Shown: positions 24,322 through 31,698 of the stretch, one piece after another
Layout: each line of letters begins with the position of its first letter
Numbering within the stretch: the first letter of the stretch is position 1
Assembly (NCBI GenBank): GCA_029259605.1
Contig: JAJDEV010000001.1
Location: 1-64,000 of the forward strand
Source of the DNA: Planctomycetota bacterium
Lineage (GTDB): Bacteria; Planctomycetota; UBA1135; GCA-002686595
Length of the DNA: 64,000 nucleotides
Direction of reading: 5' to 3'
Notes under the pieces: model-generated
What the model was told of the DNA's origin: nothing
Database searches by the model: none
The model's input: the letters and a program-made list of their open reading frames with translations, nothing else
Made by a program: the position numbers and the translations under genes

Positions 24322-24327
24322 AGGATA
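24322..24327 (-). promoter_or_regulatory. Leaderless-type -10 box (TATCCT)
   Basis: TATCCT on the minus strand ends 7 nt before the GTG start of the ClC gene at 24314. Confidence 0.5.
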
Positions 24328-24465
24328 CGTCAACTCGCTGCGAGGTCCTGTGGCCGCGCCGCCTTTCTCCGCACGACGTGCGACTTCGAGCGGTGTTGCC
24401 CGCCGCGCTCTTCGAGTTCGGCGGAAAGCACGTCGCCGACCTGCGGCGTCGACGCCACCGCTTGC

Positions 24466-24471
24466 TAGGCT
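24466..24471 (+). promoter_or_regulatory. Leaderless-type -10 box (TAGGCT)
   Basis: TAGGCT ends 8 nt before the ATG at 24480. Confidence 0.48.
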
Positions 24472-24479
24472 CGCACGCG

Positions 24480-25439
24480 ATGAGCGATGCCGACGACCGG
24501 AGCCTGCCGAAGACCACCCTTCGCTCGCACGCCCGCGTCCTCATCGCGCGCACGATCTCGGGCGCCTTCGAGTCGATCCGCCAGATCCCGCCGGGCACCT
24601 GGTTCCAACGCCGCCTGCGCAGGTCGCTCGAGTTCACGTCGACCGACATCCCGCTCCCGAACGCCGGCGCCGGCCTGCACGACCTCGAGATCGTCTTCCT
24701 CTCCGATCTCCACGCCGGCTTCTACACGACCAAGGAAGATCTCGGGCACCTGACGGACCGCATCGCGGCCCTGCACCCCGACCTGATCTGCATCGGCGGC
24801 GACCTGATCGCCACCCGCCGCAAGCAGATCGAACTGCTCGACCGCCTCCTGGGCGAGCTCGACCCGCCGCTCGGCAAGTTCGCCGTGCCCGGCAACCACG
24901 AGGTCTTCTACTTCGACTGCTTCCCCGACGCGGAGGCCACCCGCCAGGGCGTCGTCGTCGACCTGACCCACGACGTCCCCCCGCGCGAGCAACCGATCGA
25001 GGCCCTGAGCGGCTGGCGCGAGTACCTCGAGATCCGCGGCGTGCGCGTCCTCGAGAACAAGGGCGTGCGACTCGAGAAGAACGGAGCGAGCTTCTGGCTC
25101 GCCGGCGTCGACGACCTGGAAGAGGGCAACCCGCGCCTCGACGCCGCGCTCGCCGGCCGCCATGAAGGCGAGCCGACGCTCCTGCTCTCCCACCACCCCG
25201 ACTTCTTCGTCGACGCCGCCGAACACGTCGACATCCAACTGTCCGGCCACACCCACGGCGGCCAGATCCGCGTCTTCGGCGTCGCCCCGATCACCCATTC
25301 GAAGCATCGGTACGTGGCCGGCCGCTACGAGCGCGACGGCGCGCACATGTATGTGGGGCGCGGGGTGGGCGTCTCGCTCGCGCCGTTCCGATTCGGAGCA
25401 CGGGCGGAGGTGGCGACGGTGAGGCTGAAGACGCGGTAA
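24480..25439 (+). CDS. Calcineurin-like metallophosphoesterase
   Basis: The 319-aa product has all the binuclear-metal motifs in order: SDLHAG (D and H ligands, near residues 77-82), GGDL (about 100), GNHE (about 142), a late SHHPD and GHTHGGQ (about 262). The GHTHGGQ block is typical of the YkuE-like group that acts near the membrane, although a clear membrane anchor is not seen here. The substrate is unknown. It is divergent from the ClC gene. Confidence 0.9.
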   Translation: MSDADDRSLPKTTLRSHARVLIARTISGAFESIRQIPPGTWFQRRLRRSLEFTSTDIPLPNAGAGLHDLEIVFLSDLHAGFYTTKEDLGHLTDRIAALHPDLICIGGDLIATRRKQIELLDRLLGELDPPLGKFAVPGNHEVFYFDCFPDAEATRQGVVVDLTHDVPPREQPIEALSGWREYLEIRGVRVLENKGVRLEKNGASFWLAGVDDLEEGNPRLDAALAGRHEGEPTLLLSHHPDFFVDAAEHVDIQLSGHTHGGQIRVFGVAPITHSKHRYVAGRYERDGAHMYVGRGVGVSLAPFRFGARAEVATVRLKTR

Positions 25440-25530
25440 GGGGGCGCTGTCGCTTCGGCCGCGGCGAGCGCGGAGTCGGCACACATCGGAGAGAGGCACC
25501 GCGCGCGATCGACCGCGCGCTGCACCGTGC

Positions 25531-25536
25531 TACCGT
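25531..25536 (+). promoter_or_regulatory. Leaderless-type -10 box (TACCGT) before the nitrilase pseudogene
   Basis: TACCGT ends 6 nt before the GTG at 25543, so the dead gene keeps a promoter-like start. Confidence 0.4.
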
Positions 25537-25542
25537 GACAAC

Positions 25543-26510
25543 GTGCAGCGCCAGCGCTCGATCGCCGTCGCCCAGACGGTCCCGCACCGTGGAGACGTCG
25601 ACGCGAACGTCGCCGAGCACGCGCGCCTCGCCCGACTCGCCGCGGACTCCGGCGCGCGCGTCGTGCTCTACCCGGAGCTATCGCTGACGGGCTAGGAGTT
25701 CGACCTCGCGCACGAGCTGGCCTTCGCCGAGCGCGACGCACGCCTCGCACCGCTCGCCGACCTGGCGACGTCGCTCGGCCTCACGCTGATCGTCGGCGCC
25801 CCGGTGCGCCTCGGAGCGCGGCTCCACATTGGCGCCTCTGTCCTCGCACCGAACGGCTCGACCGACATCTACACGAAGCGCCGCCTCGGCACATTCGCAC
25901 TCGACGTGAACCCAGGCGGCGCCGTACCGCCGCCCGAAGCGACGGTCTTCGTCCCCGGCGACCGGGACCCGCTCGTCCCCATCGACGGCCGCAACGCCGC
26001 GCTCGCGATCTGCGCCGACACGGGCGACCCATCGCACCCGGCCGCCGCCGCGCAACGCGGCGCCACGATCTACCTCGCGAGCCTCTTCTTCCCCCCGTGC
26101 GACGCAACCGCCGAACATACCAAGCTCCGCACGATCGCTAGCCGCCACACGCTAGCCCGGGTTCTTCATGAGCCTTCACCGAGATCGACGCAGCTACGCG
26201 CCATATCGACGCTTCCCTCCCTCACCGGGTTCGACGACCCGTCAAGGTCGCCTCCACGCGCTTCGGTCGCGAAGCGCTGATCTGACGCGCATCCACGTCG
26301 ATCTCGGCAAAGCCTCATGAAGAACCCGGGCTAGCCGTCTTCGCCGCGAACTTCGGCGGCCCAACGGGCGGCCTCCCGTCCGCGGGCCAAAGCGCGGTGT
26401 GGTTGGCCACGGGCGAGCCGCTCGCAGAGCTCACGGGAACCGGCCCCGGCCTGCTCGTCGCGACGGAGAACGAGACCGGCTGGGCCGTATCGCCCGAGAC
26501 TCTACTCTGA
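25543..26510 (+). pseudogene. Carbon-nitrogen hydrolase (nitrilase superfamily) pseudogene
   Basis: Read from the GTG at 25543, the frame encodes a close relative of the intact gene at 44663-45457, including the Glu, Lys and Cys catalytic positions (PELSLTG, YTKRRLG, ICADTG). Two lesions kill it. Codon 51, Tyr in the intact copy, is TAG (25693-25695). The 183-bp A1 element then splits the gene at codon 204, between Thr-Leu and Ala-Val-Phe. After the element the frame resumes exactly and ends at TGA 26508-26510. Which lesion came first is unknown. Confidence 0.93.
26152..26334 (+). repeat. CTAG palindromic element A1 inserted in the nitrilase pseudogene
   Basis: The copy runs CTAG (26152-26155) to CTAG (26331-26334). 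Removing it together with one TA joins CACACG-CTA with GCC-GTC-TTC and restores the protein His-Thr-Leu-Ala-Val-Phe-Ala-Ala-Asn-Phe, which aligns with the intact paralogue. This fixes the insertion point and the TA (within CTAG) target duplication. The insertion adds 179 bp, so it shifts the frame. Confidence 0.95.
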
Positions 26511-26736
26511 GACGTCGGGGCCTCCGTCGACGCGACGATTGGGAACGCGACCGGCCGCGATAGACAGACCTGTGATAAAACGGGAGTCGGAAGCGCGGGA
26601 GCGGTGCACGGATCCGTGAGAGCAGATCACGCGGCGCAAGGACCTCGCTACGCTGACCAAGCGATCACGATCTCTCCCCCGCTACACTGACCAGTCGAAA
26701 CCGCGTTGGGCAGTCTTGCTCGCGTCCAATATCAAC
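26511..26736. other. Intergenic stretch containing the left boundary of a gene cassette
   Basis: No gene is visible. GTTGGGC at 26705-26711 is identical to the last seven bases of the attC site at 27258-27264, as expected where a circular cassette has been inserted by an integron recombinase. No complete attC or attI is seen to its left. Confidence 0.5.
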
Positions 26737-27192
26737 ATGGAGCCGTCGCTTGGCACAAAGGTGTTACTGGTAGCCCTCGTTGGTAGCGTTCCCGCTGTTG
26801 TCCTGCTGGTGGTCTTTTGGCGGTCGAGCAAAGTGCGACGACGATGGTTGGCCTCGGCGGTGGGGTTGGCTCTCGCTTGGGTGCTGGCAGAGTACTTTTG
26901 GCTTGCACGGCATCGCGCCGAAGCGTGGTGCGAACACGTCGCCGCGATGGTTGTTGCCCATGCCGAGATCAACGGTGAACTTCCCCAGTCGCTCGGTGCA
27001 CTTGACGAACTCCCCCCTTTTCCGTCCTCCATCCTCCGATCGATCAGAGCTCCGCACTACGAGTGCGAGGGAACTGCCTTTGTGCTGTCATTCCTCGTCG
27101 CCGAGTCCGGGGGCAGCAACAGCGGCACGATCTACCGCTTCGCGAACGAAAGCAGGTCGTGGACATCGATCGGCTACATTGGCCCTGGTTAG
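26737..27192 (+). CDS. Cassette-borne membrane protein of unknown function
   Basis: The 151-aa product has two hydrophobic segments (about residues 5-24 and 36-52) joined by a basic loop, followed by a soluble part with a GELPQSLGALDELPPF stretch similar to the linker of small lipoproteins and type II pseudopilins. I recognise no family. Base use is less GC-rich and more varied than in its neighbours, suggesting transfer. The ATG at 26737 is preceded by no good ribosome site. The stop lies 12 bp before an attC site, the usual layout of an integron gene cassette. Confidence 0.7.
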   Translation: MEPSLGTKVLLVALVGSVPAVVLLVVFWRSSKVRRRWLASAVGLALAWVLAEYFWLARHRAEAWCEHVAAMVVAHAEINGELPQSLGALDELPPFPSSILRSIRAPHYECEGTAFVLSFLVAESGGSNSGTIYRFANESRSWTSIGYIGPG

Positions 27193-27204
27193 GATGAACT
27201 GGCA

Positions 27205-27264
27205 GCCCAACAAGCCAATGCAGCGGATCGCCTTCGGCGACCGCTGATCGCCAAGGCGTTGGGC
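27205..27264 (+). other. attC recombination site (59-base element) of an integron gene cassette
   Basis: The 60-bp site has GCCCAAC (27205-27211, fits RYYYAAC) and GTTGGGC (27258-27264, fits GTTRRRY) as outer boxes. The inner arms are CAGCGG-A-TCGCC and GGCGA-CCGCTG around a TTC loop (27221-27246), pairing perfectly except for one bulged A at 27227, the kind of extrahelical base the integron integrase uses. No integrase gene is in the window. Confidence 0.85.
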
Positions 27265-27330
27265 CGGACTCTGAATCGCGTTTGAACGGACACAACCAGG
27301 GAGCGGCGCGATGGTCGCGGGGAGCGGATA

Positions 27331-27474
27331 GTGGAATGGTTCGCCAATGTGCTCGCGGCTCTGGGCGGCTTCCTCGCAATCCTCGTCGGCGTGGTGGGGT
27401 TTCTCCTCGTCATCTCGTTCCTCGATCGAGCCCGTAGTTCACGTAAGAGCTCTGGAGACGACGAGCGCGAATGA
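27331..27474 (+). CDS. Small single-pass membrane protein
   Basis: This 47-aa frame starts at GTG with GGGGAGC 8 nt upstream. It has one membrane segment (about residues 8-31, rich in Leu/Val/Gly/Phe) and a short charged tail (RARSSRKSSGDDERE). It lies 66 bp after the attC site, outside the cassette. I recognise no family; its status as a gene rests on the ribosome site and the clear membrane helix. Confidence 0.45.
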   Translation: MEWFANVLAALGGFLAILVGVVGFLLVISFLDRARSSRKSSGDDERE

Positions 27475-27687
27475 TTGCCGTCCCGGCTCGCGCAGAGCCG
27501 ACGGCCACCCGAGCAGTACCTTCCTTGCCAACAGCGTCGAGCGTAGGGGAACGAATCCCGTGCTGGCCTCTTCCGTCGCGCTCGGAAGGATGGGGGTCGG
27601 TGCCGCCCGCGTTCGGGCGACGGGAAGGGGTGCGGCTGGCGGGCCGCTCCAAAACGTTCGACGTCTCGAGGCCCAGGAGGGCAAGCG
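27475..27687. other. Non-coding stretch
   Basis: I see no gene, repeat or hairpin of note here. AGGAGG at 27676-27681 serves as ribosome binding site of the following gene. Confidence 0.4.
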
Positions 27688-28092
27688 ATGGCAAAGGTGA
27701 CCGGGATCGGTGGCATCTTCTTCAAGAGCAAGGGCGACGGCGCGACGCTCGCGGCGTGGTATCGGAAGCACCTTGGCATGGCGCTCGAGGACTTCGGCGG
27801 CGCGATCCTCAAGTGGCCGGACGACAAGGCGGACGACGGCGGACTGACGGTGTGGAACGTCGCCGATGGCGACACGCAGTGGTTCAGCCCGAGCGGCGCG
27901 GCCTTCATGATCAACTACCGGGTCGACGACCTCGATGCGTTGCTCGACCAACTCCGCGCCGAGGGCGTGGAGGTCGTCGGCGGACCCGAGTCGCACGAGA
28001 ACGGCAAGTTCGCGTGGGTCATGGATCCCGACGGGAACAAGGTCGAGCTCTGGGAGCCGATGGCCTGGGACGAGAAGAACAAGGGGGCGTGA
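27688..28092 (+). CDS. VOC (glyoxalase-fold) family protein
   Basis: The 134-aa product is a typical small VOC protein: an IGGIFFKS opening strand, AAWYRKHLGM, a MINYRVDDLDALLDQL second module and a WVMDPDGNKVELWEP ending that carries the usual metal-site glutamate. The substrate is unknown. AGGAGG sits about 7 nt before the ATG. It stands convergent to the large lipoprotein gene. Confidence 0.9.
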   Translation: MAKVTGIGGIFFKSKGDGATLAAWYRKHLGMALEDFGGAILKWPDDKADDGGLTVWNVADGDTQWFSPSGAAFMINYRVDDLDALLDQLRAEGVEVVGGPESHENGKFAWVMDPDGNKVELWEPMAWDEKNKGA

Positions 28093-28116
28093 GCCGGGCG
28101 GCGGAGCTCGCCGTCC

Positions 28117-30945
28117 TCACTCGAACCACACGCGCACCGTGCGGTCGGCGTCCATCGTGACGCGCGCGCCCTCGATGCCGAAGTCCTCATCGACGTCCTC
28201 CCAGTGGCTGAAGAAGAAGCCCGGGTCGGCCGTCGGCGAGAGGAAGAGCGTGGTGCCGGCGGGGAAGGAGGCGCTGCACGCGGACGGACAGTCGATGCCG
28301 GGGAGCCCGGTGCGCACGTGGCCCGAGCCGCCGCCGACGCGTTCGATCGTCAGCACGAAGTCGCCGGTTGGATCCGGGTCGGGATCGGGTTCCGGGGCCG
28401 GGACGACGGCCGCGCCCGAGCACTGACGGGCGACGACCAGCTCGCCCGCGCGCGCGATCGGCTCGAAGGCGTAGGGGGATTCGTCCGGCAAGCTCAGGGG
28501 GAGCGAGGACACGGGTTGGACGAACGGAGTCTCGGGCGTGGCGCTCCACTCGGCCGGAATCGGTCCCTCGGCGATCAGCGCCGGGCAACCGTTTCCGATG
28601 CGTCCGTCGAGGCCGACGCGCAGGACCCACGCTTCGTACCCGTCGCCGAGGGACAGCGACCTGCCGGCCAGGACGTAGCCGTCGGGCAGCGCGACCAAGC
28701 TCGACAACCAGTCCGCCGACAGTCCGCCGTACAAGCGATACCAGACCGGCGCGCACGTTTCGTCCAGGCGGACGAGCAGCCAGTTCTCGGCGCCGGCGCC
28801 GGCGCGGTTGTCGATGTCGACCACGGTGACCGCCAAGAGGTAGCCGCCATCCGCGGCCGCGACGAGGAGCGCGCTGTCGAGCGGCGAGAGCGCGCCGAAG
28901 CGCAGCGTGCTCGCGCGCACGAAGGCGCCCGACGCGTCGAGCGTCGTCAGCAGCACCGCGGCCGCGTCGAACGAGTGGATCGTCGAGGCGAGCACGAGCG
29001 TGTCTTCGGCGATCGCCAGGCCGCGCGCGGGCGCGCCGAACGCGGCGGACGTCAGCCCCACGCGCCTCGACCAAAGGAACTCGGCATCGGCGTCCCACTT
29101 CGTCACGATCGGTTCGCAAGTGTCCGCGTAGTTGCAGTCGTTCGGTCCGCCGATGCCGGCGAAGCCGCCGTCCGGACAGGCGACGAGCGCGGCCACGTCG
29201 TCGCTCGTGCCGCGCACCGGTTGCAGCGTCGAGCCGTTCATCTGGCGCAGCGCTCCGCCGCCGGCGGTCGTGAGGACGTCGCCCCCGCGGGCGAGGAGCG
29301 GGACGCGGTAGGGCGACACGGACGCGTCCGTGCCCTCACCCGCGAGACCCCACTGCCACATCATCCCGCCGAACGCGTCGAAGCCCAGGATCCACGCGAA
29401 CCGTGCGCGCTGCCCGGGCTCGTCGTCGCTCGGCTGCAGCGGGTCCTGGAAGACGCTGCCCGACAGCACGATCTCGCCGCTCGCGAGCTCGACCGCGTCG
29501 AAGCCGAGCTCCAGGTTCGAGGCGTTCGAGGAGCGCAGCAGCACGGCCTCTTCGGTCCCGAGCTCGTCCACGGTGTGCAGCGCCGGCGGATCCTCGAGCA
29601 ACAGCCCGCCCGGCCCGAACCACGCGCCCGTGCTCGTGATCGCCGTCGACCGCACGGTCGCGAAGTCCTCGTCCAGCGTCTTGTCCACCGTTTCCGTGAC
29701 GACCCGGACCACGTTCGGAAGCGTCTCGTGCTCGAGCGCGAGGACGAGCCCGCCCGCGCTCGCCGCACCCAGGAACGTGCCCGCGCCGTCCCAGCGCTCG
29801 ATCGAAGTGCGCTCGGCCGCCCAGAACTCGGTGCGCGGGACGCGGCCCGGATCGAACCAGTTCTTGCAGCAGACGGACGTGTACTCGATCGTCGCGGGCG
29901 TCGACCACGAGGAGACCACCACGGCGTTCGGTTGCAGGTTCACGAGCATCGCCTCCCGCGCGAAGTCGTCGTTCGTGCTTCCCGCCGCCACGACGCCGTC
30001 GATGGTCCCGTCCAGCCCGTCGTCCCACGTGTCGAGCGCGAGGAGGCGCATGTCGAGGTCGAGGGCGTTTTGCACGCTCCCGTCCGTAGCGAGCTCGAGG
30101 AACCGCGCGCGCTCGAGCACGCTCCGCTCGGACAGGCTGATCGCGAGGAAGGGCTGGTCCACGATCACTTCGCGCACGAACGCGCGCGCGATGCGCGCTC
30201 CCTCGCCGCCGTACTCGAACCCGCCTTCATCGTTGAAGAGCGTGGACCTGGAGAGGATCGTCCCCGTCGGGCTGACCTCGAGGAAGAACAGGCCCTCGAG
30301 ATCGCCGACCTGCATGCCTTCGACGATGCGCAGTGTCGTGCGCGCCACGACGAAGACGTCGCCGTCCTGCGTCGGCCACAGGTCGAGCACTTCCTCGACC
30401 GTCGTTTCGAGCGCGCTCGCCGGAACGCGACCCGACGGGATGCCCGAGTCGAACGTCCAGCTGCCGAGCAACCCGCCGTTCGCGTCGAAGTGCGACAGCA
30501 CGACGTTGCCGCCGTCGATCATCGGATCGCCCGTCCGGTCGAGCGACATCCACGCGTCGTGCGCCACCCACACCGATCCGTCGGCCGCGCGCCGCGCGGC
30601 GCGGAAGTGCCGCAGGTCGCCTGCGGGCAGCTGCTGCCCGACGAGTCGCTCCCACTCGACGTCACCGAACGTGTCGAGCTTCATGACCCACATGTCGCCC
30701 GCTTCGTCGTAGCCCGGGTCGTCGACGTCGGTGATGGCGGTTCCACCCGCGAGCACGTAGCCGCCATCGCGCGTCGGAACCACGCGGAACGCGGCGTCGT
30801 CGACCGCGGTCCCGAACGACTTCGAGAAGGTCGGGCTCCCGCCCCGCCGGCCGCCGCTGCTCGAGCGGAAGCACGCGGTCGTGGTGAGAGCGAGCAGGAG
30901 CAGAACGGCGAGCCGCGCGGCGCGGGCGTGTCGATGGCATTGCAT
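28117..30945 (-). CDS. Large lipoprotein with beta-propeller-like repeats and an InlB-type C-terminal domain
   Basis: The 942-aa product begins with a lipoprotein signal peptide (TTTAC, Cys at about residue 25). The main body repeats GGYVLAG/GGFAGIGG-type strands spaced 50-70 residues apart, as in delta-60 or Kelch-like beta-propellers (for example FSKSFGTAVDDAAFRVV and YGGLSADWLSSLVALPDGYVLAG). A Pro-Asp linker (PAPEPDPDPDPTG) leads to the final 80 residues, which match the divergent InlB B-repeat (VLTIERVGGGSGHV, FFSHWEDVDEDF, DRTVRVWFE). It is probably on the cell surface; the ligand is unknown. It is divergent from the second sigma factor. Confidence 0.8.
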   Translation of the reverse strand: MQCHRHARAARLAVLLLLALTTTACFRSSSGGRRGGSPTFSKSFGTAVDDAAFRVVPTRDGGYVLAGGTAITDVDDPGYDEAGDMWVMKLDTFGDVEWERLVGQQLPAGDLRHFRAARRAADGSVWVAHDAWMSLDRTGDPMIDGGNVVLSHFDANGGLLGSWTFDSGIPSGRVPASALETTVEEVLDLWPTQDGDVFVVARTTLRIVEGMQVGDLEGLFFLEVSPTGTILSRSTLFNDEGGFEYGGEGARIARAFVREVIVDQPFLAISLSERSVLERARFLELATDGSVQNALDLDMRLLALDTWDDGLDGTIDGVVAAGSTNDDFAREAMLVNLQPNAVVVSSWSTPATIEYTSVCCKNWFDPGRVPRTEFWAAERTSIERWDGAGTFLGAASAGGLVLALEHETLPNVVRVVTETVDKTLDEDFATVRSTAITSTGAWFGPGGLLLEDPPALHTVDELGTEEAVLLRSSNASNLELGFDAVELASGEIVLSGSVFQDPLQPSDDEPGQRARFAWILGFDAFGGMMWQWGLAGEGTDASVSPYRVPLLARGGDVLTTAGGGALRQMNGSTLQPVRGTSDDVAALVACPDGGFAGIGGPNDCNYADTCEPIVTKWDADAEFLWSRRVGLTSAAFGAPARGLAIAEDTLVLASTIHSFDAAAVLLTTLDASGAFVRASTLRFGALSPLDSALLVAAADGGYLLAVTVVDIDNRAGAGAENWLLVRLDETCAPVWYRLYGGLSADWLSSLVALPDGYVLAGRSLSLGDGYEAWVLRVGLDGRIGNGCPALIAEGPIPAEWSATPETPFVQPVSSLPLSLPDESPYAFEPIARAGELVVARQCSGAAVVPAPEPDPDPDPTGDFVLTIERVGGGSGHVRTGLPGIDCPSACSASFPAGTTLFLSPTADPGFFFSHWEDVDEDFGIEGARVTMDADRTVRVWFE

Positions 30946-31107
30946 GGGAGGCGCCTTGGGAGAGAGTCCGAGGTGCAAACGCGAACGAGCGGCGCGCGGG
31001 GCCATCGAATCCGGGAAAACGCGGACGGCATCCGCGGGCGTCCGGGTCGCGCTCCGGCCGGTATGATCGAGCCGTCGCCGCCACCGCGAACCGCGCCGAC
31101 GCTCGCC

Positions 31108-31698
31108 ATGTCCGACCCCGAAGCCGAGTCTCCGCGCGAGAGCGTGACGCGCGCGCTCGACGCCCTTTCGCGCGACGAGCCCGACGCCGAGCACCGCCTG
31201 CTCGAGGTTGTCTACGGCGAGCTGCGCCGGCTCGCGCGGCAGAAGATGAGCGCGCAACCGAGCGACCACACGCTGCAGCCGACGGCGCTCGTGCACGAGG
31301 CGTACCTGCGACTGCTCGGGCAACCGGAGCGCGCGTGCAGCTTTCCCGACCGACACTTCTTCTTCTCCGCGGCCGCGAAGGCGATGCGCTCGATCCTCGT
31401 CGATCACGCGCGCAAGAAGGCGGCAGAGAAGCGCGGCGGGGGACGCGCGCACGTGACGCTGTCCGCCGACCTCGGCGTCGGCGAGCCCGAGGAACAGATC
31501 CTGCTCCTGAACGACTCGCTCGAGCTCTTCGCCGCGAAGTACGCGCGCCAAGCGCGCGTGCTCGAGCTCCTGTTCTTCGGCGGCCTGTCCGTCGCCGAGG
31601 CGGCTGCCGCGCTCGACGTCTCCGAGCGCACGGTGAAGCGCGACTGGCGCTTCGGCAAGAGCTGGATCCTGGCCCGCATCGAGTCGGACGCGTCTTGA
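31108..31698 (+). CDS. ECF-type sigma factor (Planctomycetes/Verrucomicrobia subfamily)
   Basis: The 196-aa product shows the subfamily's typical region 2 (VYGELRRLARQKM, LQPTALVHEAYLRLLG, FFFSAAAKAMRSILVDHARKK) and a region 4 helix-turn-helix (LFFGGLSVAEAAAALDVSERTVKRDWRFGKSWI). Such sigma factors usually lie next to kinases in this phylum. TATGAT at 31062-31067 may be the -10, giving a leader of about 35 nt. The ATG at 31108 was chosen because an earlier in-frame ATG falls inside that box. TGA overlaps the TTG of the kinase gene. Confidence 0.92.
   Translation: MSDPEAESPRESVTRALDALSRDEPDAEHRLLEVVYGELRRLARQKMSAQPSDHTLQPTALVHEAYLRLLGQPERACSFPDRHFFFSAAAKAMRSILVDHARKKAAEKRGGGRAHVTLSADLGVGEPEEQILLLNDSLELFAAKYARQARVLELLFFGGLSVAEAAAALDVSERTVKRDWRFGKSWILARIESDAS

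Noticed and set aside
28204-31698. A very long open frame (over 1100 codons) on the plus strand opposite the large lipoprotein gene
   Set aside because: It is rich in Arg/Glu/Val/His with no domain and mirrors the codon bias of the real gene on the other strand. Similar shadows occur opposite most long genes here (for example 16409-18802 and 31779-35027).
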